In this document: positions 1 to 5,548 of the stretch, piece by piece
How the letters are laid out: each line of letters begins with the position of its first letter
Numbering within the stretch: the first letter of the stretch is position 1
Origin: an uncultured Peptococcaceae bacterium
Lineage (GTDB): Bacteria; Bacillota; Peptococcia; Peptococcales; Peptococcaceae
Assembly: GCA_934229395.1 (NCBI GenBank)
Contig: CAKQDL010000047.1
Coordinates: 1-14,175, forward strand
Reading direction: 5' to 3'
Length of the DNA: 14,175 bases
Translations under genes and position numbers: made by a program
Notes under the pieces: generated by a model
What the model saw: the letters and a program-made list of their open reading frames with translations, nothing else
The model's database searches: none
What the model was told of the DNA's origin: nothing

Positions 1-1
1 A

Positions 2-31
2 ATCTGCTACCAACTCCAAGCTGCGGCATAA
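2..31 (+). CDS. C-terminal end of an IS3-family transposase (partial)
   Basis: Only the last nine codons and a TAA stop are in the window, reading ICYQLQAAA. Tails of this kind close many OrfB/InsK-type DDE transposases of the IS150 group, where the frame stops a few tens of bases before the right inverted repeat, as here. The catalytic DDE domain would lie to the left. Nine residues alone would prove nothing; the call depends on the terminal repeat at 65-89. Confidence 0.5.
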   Translation: MCYQLQAAA

Positions 32-33
32 AA

Positions 34-62
34 AATAGAGAAGCGACGAGCACTTCTCTATT
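34..62. repeat. 10-bp perfect hairpin between transposase stop and IS end
   Basis: AATAGAGAAG (34-43) pairs perfectly with CTTCTCTATT (53-62) around a 9-base loop. It starts two bases after the transposase stop. There is no T-run behind it on the plus strand and only three extra T on the minus strand, so it is at best a weak terminator. It may protect the element's transcript or limit readthrough in either direction. Confidence 0.55.
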
Positions 63-64
63 AT

Positions 65-89
65 GGTCTAACTATTTTGGGTCACTACA
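65..89 (+). repeat. Terminal inverted repeat (right) of the IS element
   Basis: Read on the minus strand the element end is TGTAGTGACCC, then AAAATAGTTAGACC. The 5'-TG at the tip and the internal GTTAGAC block match the style of IS150-group ends. Position 89 is taken as the last base of the element, so chromosomal DNA would start at 90. The matching left end is not in the window. Confidence 0.55.
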
Positions 90-186
90 TCTGCAAGGTG
101 TTTTGTAGTTAAATGGTCGTAGATACTCGAGTTCTTTTCATTTTATGCGTCCATTTGCGATACTTATTTATCTGGAGGTGGATTTC

Positions 187-534
187 ATGAATGTTCTTTT
201 GTCTCGTCTTCTCGTCTTTGCGTTCGCTGCCTTCGGCTTATTTTCTTTTATCTGCGGCTTGCTGATTATAGGCGAGCCTTCGGCAAAATCGAGTGCTTGC
301 GCGCTTATCATTTGCGGTTTGTTTTTAATTTTTGCAGCTAAGCCATTGCTGCGATATATCGCCCAAAGCTATCAAACATTGCAGCGCACCACAACCAATG
401 CGCCCTTGATTCTATGCCTTGGCCTTGTCGGGCTCGCTACGCTCATTTTTTCCATCCTCTTCCTATCGCCTTTGATTTTTATATGTTCACTTGTGCGTTT
501 GATTTCGATGACTGCCTATGTAAAAAAGCACTAA
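187..534 (+). CDS. Small orphan integral membrane protein, 115 aa
   Basis: I do not recognise this protein. Starting at ATG 187 gives 115 residues, with GGAGGTG at 174-180 as ribosome binding site; an in-frame ATG at 145 has no such site and would add 14 residues. The chain is almost entirely hydrophobic: one membrane segment at about residues 6-28, a second at 36-54, then a short polar stretch (LLRYIAQSYQTLQRTTTN) and a hydrophobic hairpin at about 72-110, ending in a basic KKH tail. Three or four membrane passes and no catalytic motif are visible. It lies about 100 bases downstream of an insertion-sequence end and converges on the YdjM-like gene with one base between the stop codons. Confidence 0.6.
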   Translation: MNVLLSRLLVFAFAAFGLFSFICGLLIIGEPSAKSSACALIICGLFLIFAAKPLLRYIAQSYQTLQRTTTNAPLILCLGLVGLATLIFSILFLSPLIFICSLVRLISMTAYVKKH

Positions 535-535
535 T

Positions 536-1051
536 TTATATACTTAGAAACTGCTCCAGCATAGCGTAGAGTTTTACGAACACCACTGCGCAGAGGCTTA
601 GATAGATGATGGTTTCACCCATGCTCCCACTTCTTATGCCAATAAGCGAGAAGCGCTTGGTGTTTGGATAAAGGAGTGGCACACCTGCTTTGTTGAGCAT
701 ATCTAAGAAAATATGCGAGCCATAACCCGTTAAAAAGGCGATGCAATACACCATGCCCTGCGGATAAAGCATCACCTGCGCCAAGTAGATACAAATCATA
801 ACAAGCGGACTATGAAACAGTGTGCGATGCCCTAGGACTCTATGCAGCACGAAGCCTGCCGGCTTTGCAAATTGGCCAGCTTTGCTATTTTGCAAATCTA
901 TGTCTGGCGCCAAGCTGCCCAAGAGGGCCAGCACAAAGCACAACGCCGTTGTCTTTAGTGACAGCTCTATACCAAACTGTCCTTTAGAAGCTACCTCTAC
1001 AAAGGCAAGCCCAGCCACAGCACCACCTGCTAAATGTGTTCTTGCTTTCAA
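536..1051 (-). CDS. YdjM/DUF457-family membrane-bound metal-dependent hydrolase
   Basis: This 171-residue membrane protein has the conserved layout of the DUF457 (YdjM-like) family: an N-terminal THLAGG with His6, APDID at 48-52, a histidine block LGHRTLFHSP at 73-82, and GYGSHIFLDMLN with His113 and Asp117. These His/Asp residues are the presumed metal site. Hydrophobic segments lie at about 34-47, 82-108 and 147-166. Relatives are annotated as inner-membrane metal-dependent hydrolases, but the true substrate is unknown. The start is a TTG at 1049-1051, preceded at about 12 bases by AAGGAAG; no better ATG is available. It is monocistronic, converges on the gene at 187-534, and is not functionally linked to the hydrogenase genes. 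Confidence 0.8.
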   Translation of the reverse strand: MKARTHLAGGAVAGLAFVEVASKGQFGIELSLKTTALCFVLALLGSLAPDIDLQNSKAGQFAKPAGFVLHRVLGHRTLFHSPLVMICIYLAQVMLYPQGMVYCIAFLTGYGSHIFLDMLNKAGVPLLYPNTKRFSLIGIRSGSMGETIIYLSLCAVVFVKLYAMLEQFLSI

Positions 1052-1085
1052 GACTCTATCACTTCCTTTAAAATTTACCCATGCT

Positions 1086-1114
1086 ATTTTAACAAAGACT
1101 TAACCAAATGGCTA
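1086..1114 (-). promoter_or_regulatory. Possible promoter of the YdjM-like gene
   Basis: On the minus strand TAGCCA (-35, 4 of 6 matches) and TAAAAT (-10, 5 of 6) are separated by 17 bases, about 35 bases before the TTG start. Inference from consensus only. Confidence 0.35.
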
Positions 1115-1140
1115 GGCCTATCTATCGCCTCTATCTCATA

Positions 1141-1190
1141 AAAAGGGCACCCACTCCTTTGCCAAAAACCAAAGGAGCGGGTGCTTTTTT
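1141..1190 (-). terminator. Strong, probably bidirectional intrinsic terminator
   Basis: GCACCC-A-CTCCTTTG (1147-1161) pairs with CAAAGGAG-C-GGGTGC (1170-1184), a 15-bp stem with one A/C mismatch and an 8-base loop. On the minus strand four T follow the stem (1141-1144 on the plus strand are AAAA); on the plus strand six T follow (1185-1190). It closes the leftward gene series and separates it from the YdjM-like gene. Confidence 0.85.
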
Positions 1191-1216
1191 GTATGATAGA
1201 ATAACAGCGTTTTTAT

Positions 1217-1402
1217 TTAATGACCATAATAGATGGTATGGACCTTATGTTTCTCAAGAATATTCCAACTGCTCTTGATGGTATCATCACAGTAGCCTAC
1301 AAAGGCAATACCATCATCCAAAACAAGAAAAATGCTGTCGTCACTATGTCCTGGTGTGGCGATGACTTCCCCTTGTATGCCTAGAGTTTGCAAAAACACC
1401 AT
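1217..1402 (-). pseudogene. Remnant of a metallo-beta-lactamase-fold hydrolase (C-terminal fragment)
   Basis: The 61-residue frame carries TPGHSDDSIFLVLDDG and, near its end, HKVHTIYYGH. These match the second metal-binding histidine region and C-terminal GH region of MBL-fold hydrolases, normally about 200 or more residues. The N-terminal half with the HxHxDH motif is missing; an in-frame TAA lies four codons before the ATG and the ATP-grasp gene lies directly upstream. The usual bridging Asp in the AFVGD block is a Tyr (FVGYCDD), and the chain stops right after the final GH. An AGAGG precedes the ATG, so it might still be translated, but an active enzyme is very unlikely. I read it as a truncated, decayed gene. 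Confidence 0.7.
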
Positions 1403-1420
1403 GACCTCTGCTTAATATTT

Positions 1421-2170
1421 TTAATAACGTTTTCGTTCTAGCAGAAAATCGCAGGCATCTTCTGTTTGGGTAAGCTCTGCCCATCTGGCAGAAAGGAGCT
1501 TCGCATATTCTGGATAAAGCAGGCCATAGGAGCCTAGCGCATAGCCGTCGTTCGCCTCAATCAGAAGGGTACGCCCATCATCTGTTAGACCAAAATCCAA
1601 GGCATAGGCCGCTGGTGCCGATGTGTATTGCGCAACCGCCTGTTCAATAATATCGGGATCAAAATGCTTGCGCCAATCCCCATTATATAAACGCGCATCC
1701 ATTATTTTATCATATCGAACAAACACACGCCACTCGGCAAGAAAGTTCACAACCTCACTACAATAGACCTCTGCATTTTCGTAGCAACTGCCGCGCCCAA
1801 CCAAATCCTTTGGTTCACGCACAACACAGCCTGTTATTTTTTTATTCTGCTTTGATTTTACAAACACTGGCCACTGCTCCGGATGTTCATTGACGGTATT
1901 GATGGTCGAGGTCCATATTTTTCTGCCTAAAAACCCTGTTAATTCCTCTGGATAGTCTATTTCGTCAAATTGAATGTCAAAATCATGAAGGCGCTTTTTT
2001 ACTGTACCAACATAGCCTACAACAATATCTTCTGGCCGACTTGTCATAAGCACCTCGTTGTTATGAAAAAATACGGTTTCAAAGCCCATTTCCTTATAAC
2101 CGAGATAGGCCTTAAAGAAGTTGTCATTATCCGGAAAATTTTTCTCATTCGCTTGTATGTATACTTTCAT
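1421..2170 (-). CDS. ATP-grasp domain protein (R2K/DUF4343-like), 249 aa
   Basis: The C-terminal part has ATP-grasp hallmarks: VFVKSKQNKKITG (103-114, likely ATP-binding lysines), AEWRVFVRYDKIMDARLYNGDW (about 145-166), YALDFGL with Asp192, and LLIEANDGYALG where Glu205 and Asn207 are the expected Mg-binding pair. Size and the RVFV...IEANDG layout resemble the R2K clade of ATP-grasp proteins, probable carboxylate-amine ligases without a known substrate. The first 80 residues are a Rossmann-like pre-ATP-grasp half. The start is ATG 2170 with AAGGAGGAG six bases before it; an upstream in-frame start at 2203 would place that site inside the gene. It follows the phosphatase gene after a gap filled by a long hairpin. 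Its link to hydrogen metabolism is only positional. Confidence 0.7.
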   Translation of the reverse strand: MKVYIQANEKNFPDNDNFFKAYLGYKEMGFETVFFHNNEVLMTSRPEDIVVGYVGTVKKRLHDFDIQFDEIDYPEELTGFLGRKIWTSTINTVNEHPEQWPVFVKSKQNKKITGCVVREPKDLVGRGSCYENAEVYCSEVVNFLAEWRVFVRYDKIMDARLYNGDWRKHFDPDIIEQAVAQYTSAPAAYALDFGLTDDGRTLLIEANDGYALGSYGLLYPEYAKLLSARWAELTQTEDACDFLLERKRY

Positions 2171-2193
2171 TCTTCTCCTCCTTTTCACAAATA

Positions 2194-2256
2194 AAGCCAG
2201 CATTGCCTTTATACAGATTCGGCTTGTGACGTCTGTACGAAAGCAAATACTGGCTT
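2194..2256 (-). promoter_or_regulatory. Long imperfect hairpin filling the gap before the ATP-grasp gene
   Basis: AAGCCAG (2194-2200) pairs with CTGGCTT (2250-2256), and TACAGA (2212-2217) pairs with TCTGTA (2232-2237). The bases between mostly pair too (TTGC with GCAA, CTTT with AAAG, a few mismatches or bulges), leaving a 14-base loop at 2218-2231. The loop contains GGCTT (2221-2225), an exact copy of the arm sequence at 2252-2256, so the opposite arm could pair with either. No T-run follows on either strand, which argues against a plain terminator. It ends 11 bases before the ribosome binding site, so a leader RNA, a processing site or a small palindromic repeat element are all possible. 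I recognise no riboswitch class. Confidence 0.6.
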
Positions 2257-2260
2257 AAAT

Positions 2261-3412
2261 TTAATCGTATTGCACAATTTCTACAATTTTACCGATGCTT
2301 CTTAGCTTGGCTGCAAGTTTTTCTACAATAACGTCGCGCAAATCTATGTCTAACAGCGACTGGTTATCGTCCTTCATGGCGATATTGAGCTGCATCCCTT
2401 GCAAAAATACAATACGGTCGCTTTCCAAAATTTTGTTTAACAAAAGTGAAGCACCATCTTCACCGCTTTGCGGTTCTTGATTGTCGAGCATACGCTTAAC
2501 TGCCGAAAGAGTAATAATCCCCTCTGTTACCAAGTCTACGCCATCAATGTAAGAAATTGGTGGTATTTTTTTGCTCACATATTTAAATTCTGATACAATT
2601 TTTTTATCTGTTTCGCGCGCATAAATTTGCGCAGTCGTGCCGCCACAAATAACCTTGGTGCCTTCAAAGGCTTCAAAACGTGCCACCATTTTGGCATCGT
2701 CATTCATATCTACAGGAGGTCCTGTCATAATAACCATGCTTTGCTCTTCTTTGAGGCGCAACACAACGGCCGTTGTATCATCACCCGGCTCGCCCAGGTA
2801 ATAGCTCTTGCAGATGTTAACAATGTTCCAAGCAATATTTTGCACATTATCATCCAAATTTATAAAGCGTTGCAAGGTATCTATAAGGCCATCAGTACCT
2901 AAGCCAAAGGGCAGCATTTCACCTAAGCCCGCTTGCACCACACCATCACTTACAATGACAATGGTTTCTCCAGCTTCGAGGCGAAAATTTGTTTCGTGAA
3001 TAACCTTGCCATTCGCCTCTGTTGGATTGGTTTCTATAGCAGAGATTTCTTTGTCCTTGGTGATACGAATCATTGGGCAGCCGTCGAAATCGACCATATA
3101 GACAACGCCATTGTCGTAAAGGCGCAGGATGGAAAAGGTAGAATATGCCACACCACGCTCGGAACAGGTTGGCAAGGTACTCACCAAGGTATCTACGGTA
3201 TCCTCAATTGGAATGTCTGCAGCCATAAGTTTGGAACATATTTTCGCTGTAAGAGAGCTTAGAATATTGGCTTTAACACCACTGCCCAAACCGTCCGAAA
3301 GTACAACCACAGTTTCGCCAGGATTGCGGACAATTTCCACTGTATCGCCACAAAGCTCTTCGCCATGATGCTTGAGCTGCGCTATGCCTACTTCACCTAT
3401 TAATGGTGCCAT
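2261..3412 (-). CDS. SpoIIE-family Ser/Thr phosphatase of the hydrogenase cluster
   Basis: Residues 1-220 form a PP2C/SpoIIE domain: CGDTVEIV (21-28), VVVLSDGLGSG with the metal-binding Asp40-Gly41 pair, IVIVSDGVVQAG with Asp156-Gly157, and GEPGDDTTAVVLRL with Asp211/Asp212. The catalytic Mg/Mn site therefore looks complete. Residues 225-383 are a second domain (VICGGTTAQIYARE near 254-267) with no family I recognise. Phosphatases of this type sit beside [FeFe]-hydrogenase genes in several anaerobes and are thought to dephosphorylate a regulator, but no substrate is established here. The ATG is one base after the stop of the sensor gene (TAAGATG), and its AAGGAG lies in the end of that gene, so the two are probably translationally coupled. 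No partner anti-sigma-type kinase is present. Confidence 0.88.
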   Translation of the reverse strand: MAPLIGEVGIAQLKHHGEELCGDTVEIVRNPGETVVVLSDGLGSGVKANILSSLTAKICSKLMAADIPIEDTVDTLVSTLPTCSERGVAYSTFSILRLYDNGVVYMVDFDGCPMIRITKDKEISAIETNPTEANGKVIHETNFRLEAGETIVIVSDGVVQAGLGEMLPFGLGTDGLIDTLQRFINLDDNVQNIAWNIVNICKSYYLGEPGDDTTAVVLRLKEEQSMVIMTGPPVDMNDDAKMVARFEAFEGTKVICGGTTAQIYARETDKKIVSEFKYVSKKIPPISYIDGVDLVTEGIITLSAVKRMLDNQEPQSGEDGASLLLNKILESDRIVFLQGMQLNIAMKDDNQSLLDIDLRDVIVEKLAAKLRSIGKIVEIVQYD

Positions 3413-3413
3413 C

Positions 3414-5117
3414 TTAGGTCAACTCCTTCTCTTTTTCAAATTCGTTGATTAAGTTTAGGAGGGTAATTTTTGTAATGGCCGTCGTTTCACCCAAAAGGCT
3501 TGCGATTTCTTGGGCAGTACGCATCTGGTCATCAATGACCTGGTTTGCATTAACAAGTAGCTCACTTTTTACCTTATTAAACTGTTCGCGCTGCTTTTCA
3601 CGTTCCGAAATATCTACAATAAAGGCAACATAACGCTCGCCATCCAATGGTTGGATGGTTTGCTGAGTCCACAGCTCTAAATCCTTGTAGGCAATCATCA
3701 CATTGCGTACAACCTCGCCTTTTTCGACGGTTCTACGCATATAGCCTGTGTCGAAGTAATCGCTGATTTTCATGCCAACATCAAGCTGATATGGACCGAA
3801 GAGCTTTTTAATATACGGGTTGAGCTGCAAGATGGTGTACTCCTTGTCAAATACCACAAGCCCACTTTCGATGTTATTCACAACAGAGTTTGCGAAGGAT
3901 TCCGCCTTGGCCTTCATATAGCTGATGCACATCTCGCGTTCTGCCTCACCGCGTACAACAGCAGCACTTTTTTCATAGCAGGTGTTGTAGCCACACGCCC
4001 CACAGTTTAATGGCTTGGCATCGGTATCTTTAAAACAGGCATCCATTTCAGCACGTATAGCTTGGCTTTCGAGAATTTCTGGCTCGAAACGATTGTTGAT
4101 AAAGCTTGCCGGAATTGGCGGGATTTGCATGGTGTAGTTTGGCAAATATTGGCGGTCTGAGTTGTATTGCTTGATTTCCAAGCATCTTCCAAAAACACTG
4201 TCCGGATGCATAACATCGACGCTTGTAATACATCCACTATCACAAGCCATCAGCTCTAAAAATTGCACAGTTTCACATAAATGTTCATCCTTGGATTTCA
4301 AGATATCAATACACGCGCCGAGGCCAGAGTACCACTCAATGCTATCGCGTTCGCATACGCCTTCATCAAGTAGACGTGAGGATACGTTACCAACAATAGA
4401 GAAACCATAGCCACCGGAAAATTCTAAGTAGTATGGCTCTGTGGCCTCTTCGTGGTTGCGCACAACTGGGTTGTAGCGAATGATGCGTTCTAATTCTGAA
4501 AGGGTAATAAGGTAATCAATGTCTTCGTCGTTTTGACGGTTATAAAATTCTGCCGGGCAGCAGGAAGCATGAACCACCAAATGATCTGGATAGCGCTCTT
4601 TTAAATCCTTTGCATGCATAGATGCAAGACTAGTGAGCGGCAATAGGTTTTCAATCCACTCTGGATAATGCTGCTCAACAAGATTCACAACAACCGGACA
4701 ATGGCTAGAGAGCACAAGCTTGTCGCTGCTGCGCACATAAGCACTCACCTCGCGCATAACGTCCTCTTCTAGAATATCGAGCTCTTCTATATAATCAAAG
4801 CCAATGTCATAAGCCTTCGCTGCAAGCTGAGGAATTGGCATTTTTCCTGTAAGCAGCGCCACTTCGCCCAAACTCAAAACAAGTGGCTTCTTTTCTTTTA
4901 AAGCCTTAACCACAAAATCCATATCGCTAATAATACGCTTGGTTTTTTGCGGACATTCACGAATACATTCGCCACACACCACACAAGATTCTGTAATAAT
5001 ACGCGCTCTTCCTGTTGAAAATTCAATGGCATCTAGCGGACATTTTCTCAGACAGCGATAGCAGTCTAAACAGTTGGAATTATCCTTATTGACAATAGGA
5101 AACGGAAAATGTTTCAT
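3414..5117 (-). CDS. PAS-containing, [FeFe]-hydrogenase-like iron-sulfur sensor protein
   Basis: This 567-residue protein has four parts. Residues 16-26 and 45-55 are two CxxCxxCxxxC [4Fe-4S] motifs. About 75-340 is a shortened hydrogenase large-subunit-like domain with three degenerate H-cluster motifs: SSHCP (Cys140), HASCCP (Cys186/187) and ELMACDSGC (Cys292, Cys296). Residues 372-397 are a C-x2-C-x4-C-x16-C cluster domain as in RnfB-type proteins. Residues 405-505 are a PAS domain, followed by a helical tail. Active enzymes have TSCCP and MPCxxK; here the relay Cys is His and the MPC and Lys are lost, so catalysis is unlikely and sensing of H2 or redox state likely. It resembles sensory (group C, HydS-like) proteins. 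It overlaps the ferredoxin gene by 4 bases (ATGA) and is followed at one base by the phosphatase, suggesting one signalling unit. Confidence 0.85.
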   Translation of the reverse strand: MKHFPFPIVNKDNSNCLDCYRCLRKCPLDAIEFSTGRARIITESCVVCGECIRECPQKTKRIISDMDFVVKALKEKKPLVLSLGEVALLTGKMPIPQLAAKAYDIGFDYIEELDILEEDVMREVSAYVRSSDKLVLSSHCPVVVNLVEQHYPEWIENLLPLTSLASMHAKDLKERYPDHLVVHASCCPAEFYNRQNDEDIDYLITLSELERIIRYNPVVRNHEEATEPYYLEFSGGYGFSIVGNVSSRLLDEGVCERDSIEWYSGLGACIDILKSKDEHLCETVQFLELMACDSGCITSVDVMHPDSVFGRCLEIKQYNSDRQYLPNYTMQIPPIPASFINNRFEPEILESQAIRAEMDACFKDTDAKPLNCGACGYNTCYEKSAAVVRGEAEREMCISYMKAKAESFANSVVNNIESGLVVFDKEYTILQLNPYIKKLFGPYQLDVGMKISDYFDTGYMRRTVEKGEVVRNVMIAYKDLELWTQQTIQPLDGERYVAFIVDISEREKQREQFNKVKSELLVNANQVIDDQMRTAQEIASLLGETTAITKITLLNLINEFEKEKELT

Positions 5118-5362
5118 TGGTCTACCCCCATTGCGAGGTCTACATAATGAGCAACATCATCAACGGTGCAATGGTTGTACAGCACATTGTTGACGGTCAC
5201 ATTGACACCCTCCAGGCAATTTTTGGTACAAAAACAACCTTTTAGTTCAATGTCGTTTGTAAGTCCTCGCTTATTGATTTCGTCTTGAAAAGCCTGCACC
5301 AAGTTTGGTGCACCTTTGATGTGGCAGGCACTGCCCATGCATATTTTAATTTCTCTCGCCAT
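5114..5362 (-). CDS. Thioredoxin-like [2Fe-2S] ferredoxin, 82 aa
   Basis: A free-standing copy of the NuoE C-terminal fold. IKICMGSACHIKG (Cys8-x4-Cys13) and KGCFCTKNC (Cys45-x3-Cys49) give the C-x4-C...C-x3-C [2Fe-2S] signature; Cys43 and Cys65 are extra. The size matches small ferredoxins that sit with hydrogenase-like sensor and phosphatase genes in Thermotoga and clostridial hydrogenase loci. I chose ATG 5362 because GAAGGA lies eight bases before it; the ATG nine bases upstream overlaps that site. It is the first gene of the signalling cassette, with its own AT-rich upstream region behind the hydrogenase operon terminator. It probably passes electrons to or from the sensor at 3414-5117 or the HndABCD complex; the partner is inferred. 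Confidence 0.88.
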   Translation of the reverse strand: MAREIKICMGSACHIKGAPNLVQAFQDEINKRGLTNDIELKGCFCTKNCLEGVNVTVNNVLYNHCTVDDVAHYVDLAMGVDQ

Positions 5363-5416
5363 TAGAATCATCCTTCTTTATAAAATATACTCTCGCATAA
5401 AGTCTAAACTTTTAAA

Positions 5417-5448
5417 ATATTACCATTATTTTACCATATAACAGTCAA
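5417..5448 (-). promoter_or_regulatory. Candidate promoter/operator of the signalling cassette
   Basis: On the minus strand TTGACT lies at 5443-5448 and an extended -10 TGGTAATAT at 5417-5425. The spacing from TTGACT to TAATAT is 20 bases, longer than ideal, so the -10 may act mostly through its TG extension. The plus strand carries TTACCAT twice, at 5420-5426 and 5431-5437, exactly 11 bases apart, overlapping the -10 region. Repeats one helical turn apart could be a regulator site. The sequence is AT-rich, so chance is a real alternative. Confidence 0.35.
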
Positions 5449-5506
5449 TGATGCTCATATATATTTCAAAAAAGGCTAAACAATACCTGCAGATTTACCT
5501 TTTTAT

Positions 5507-5538
5507 AAAAAAATGAGGCCGGTTTCCCGACCCCATTT
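5507..5538 (-). terminator. Intrinsic terminator of the hndABCD operon
   Basis: On the minus strand AAATGGGGTCGG (5538-5527) pairs with CCGGCCTCATTT (5522-5511) around a GAAA tetraloop, a 12-bp stem with two G/T pairs, running into seven T (5513-5507). It starts 10 bases after the hndD stop codon and separates the hydrogenase genes from the signalling cassette. Confidence 0.88.
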
Positions 5539-5548
5539 AAAAGATTCG

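Larger units (their letters stand above)
1..89 (+). mobile_element. Right end of an IS3-family (IS150-like) insertion sequence
   Basis: Three things seen together support this: an open frame entering from the left edge that ends in YQLQAAA-stop at 31, a 10-bp perfect hairpin just behind it (34-62), and a terminal sequence at 65-89 whose reverse complement begins TGTAGTGACCC and continues to GTTAGACC. IS150-group elements of the IS3 family typically start TGTA.TG..CCCA and end in CA, and their transposases often end in a short Tyr/Gln/Ala-rich tail. The rest of the element lies outside the window, so intactness and target duplication cannot be judged. Identification is from memory of the family, not from alignment. 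Confidence 0.6.

Noticed and set aside
34..62. Hairpin at the left edge as a chromosomal terminator
   Set aside because: It lies inside the inferred insertion sequence and lacks a T-run on the plus strand, so it is described as part of that element instead.
84..109. ACTACA...TGTAGT inverted pair suggesting a second IS end
   Set aside because: Only six bases match and the sequence after the second copy (TTAAATGG) does not continue like an IS150-type terminal repeat.
2194..2256. Riboswitch of a known class before the ATP-grasp gene
   Set aside because: I compared it from memory with cobalamin, TPP, SAM, c-di-GMP, fluoride, guanidine, ZTP and THF types; none of their conserved core sequences is present.
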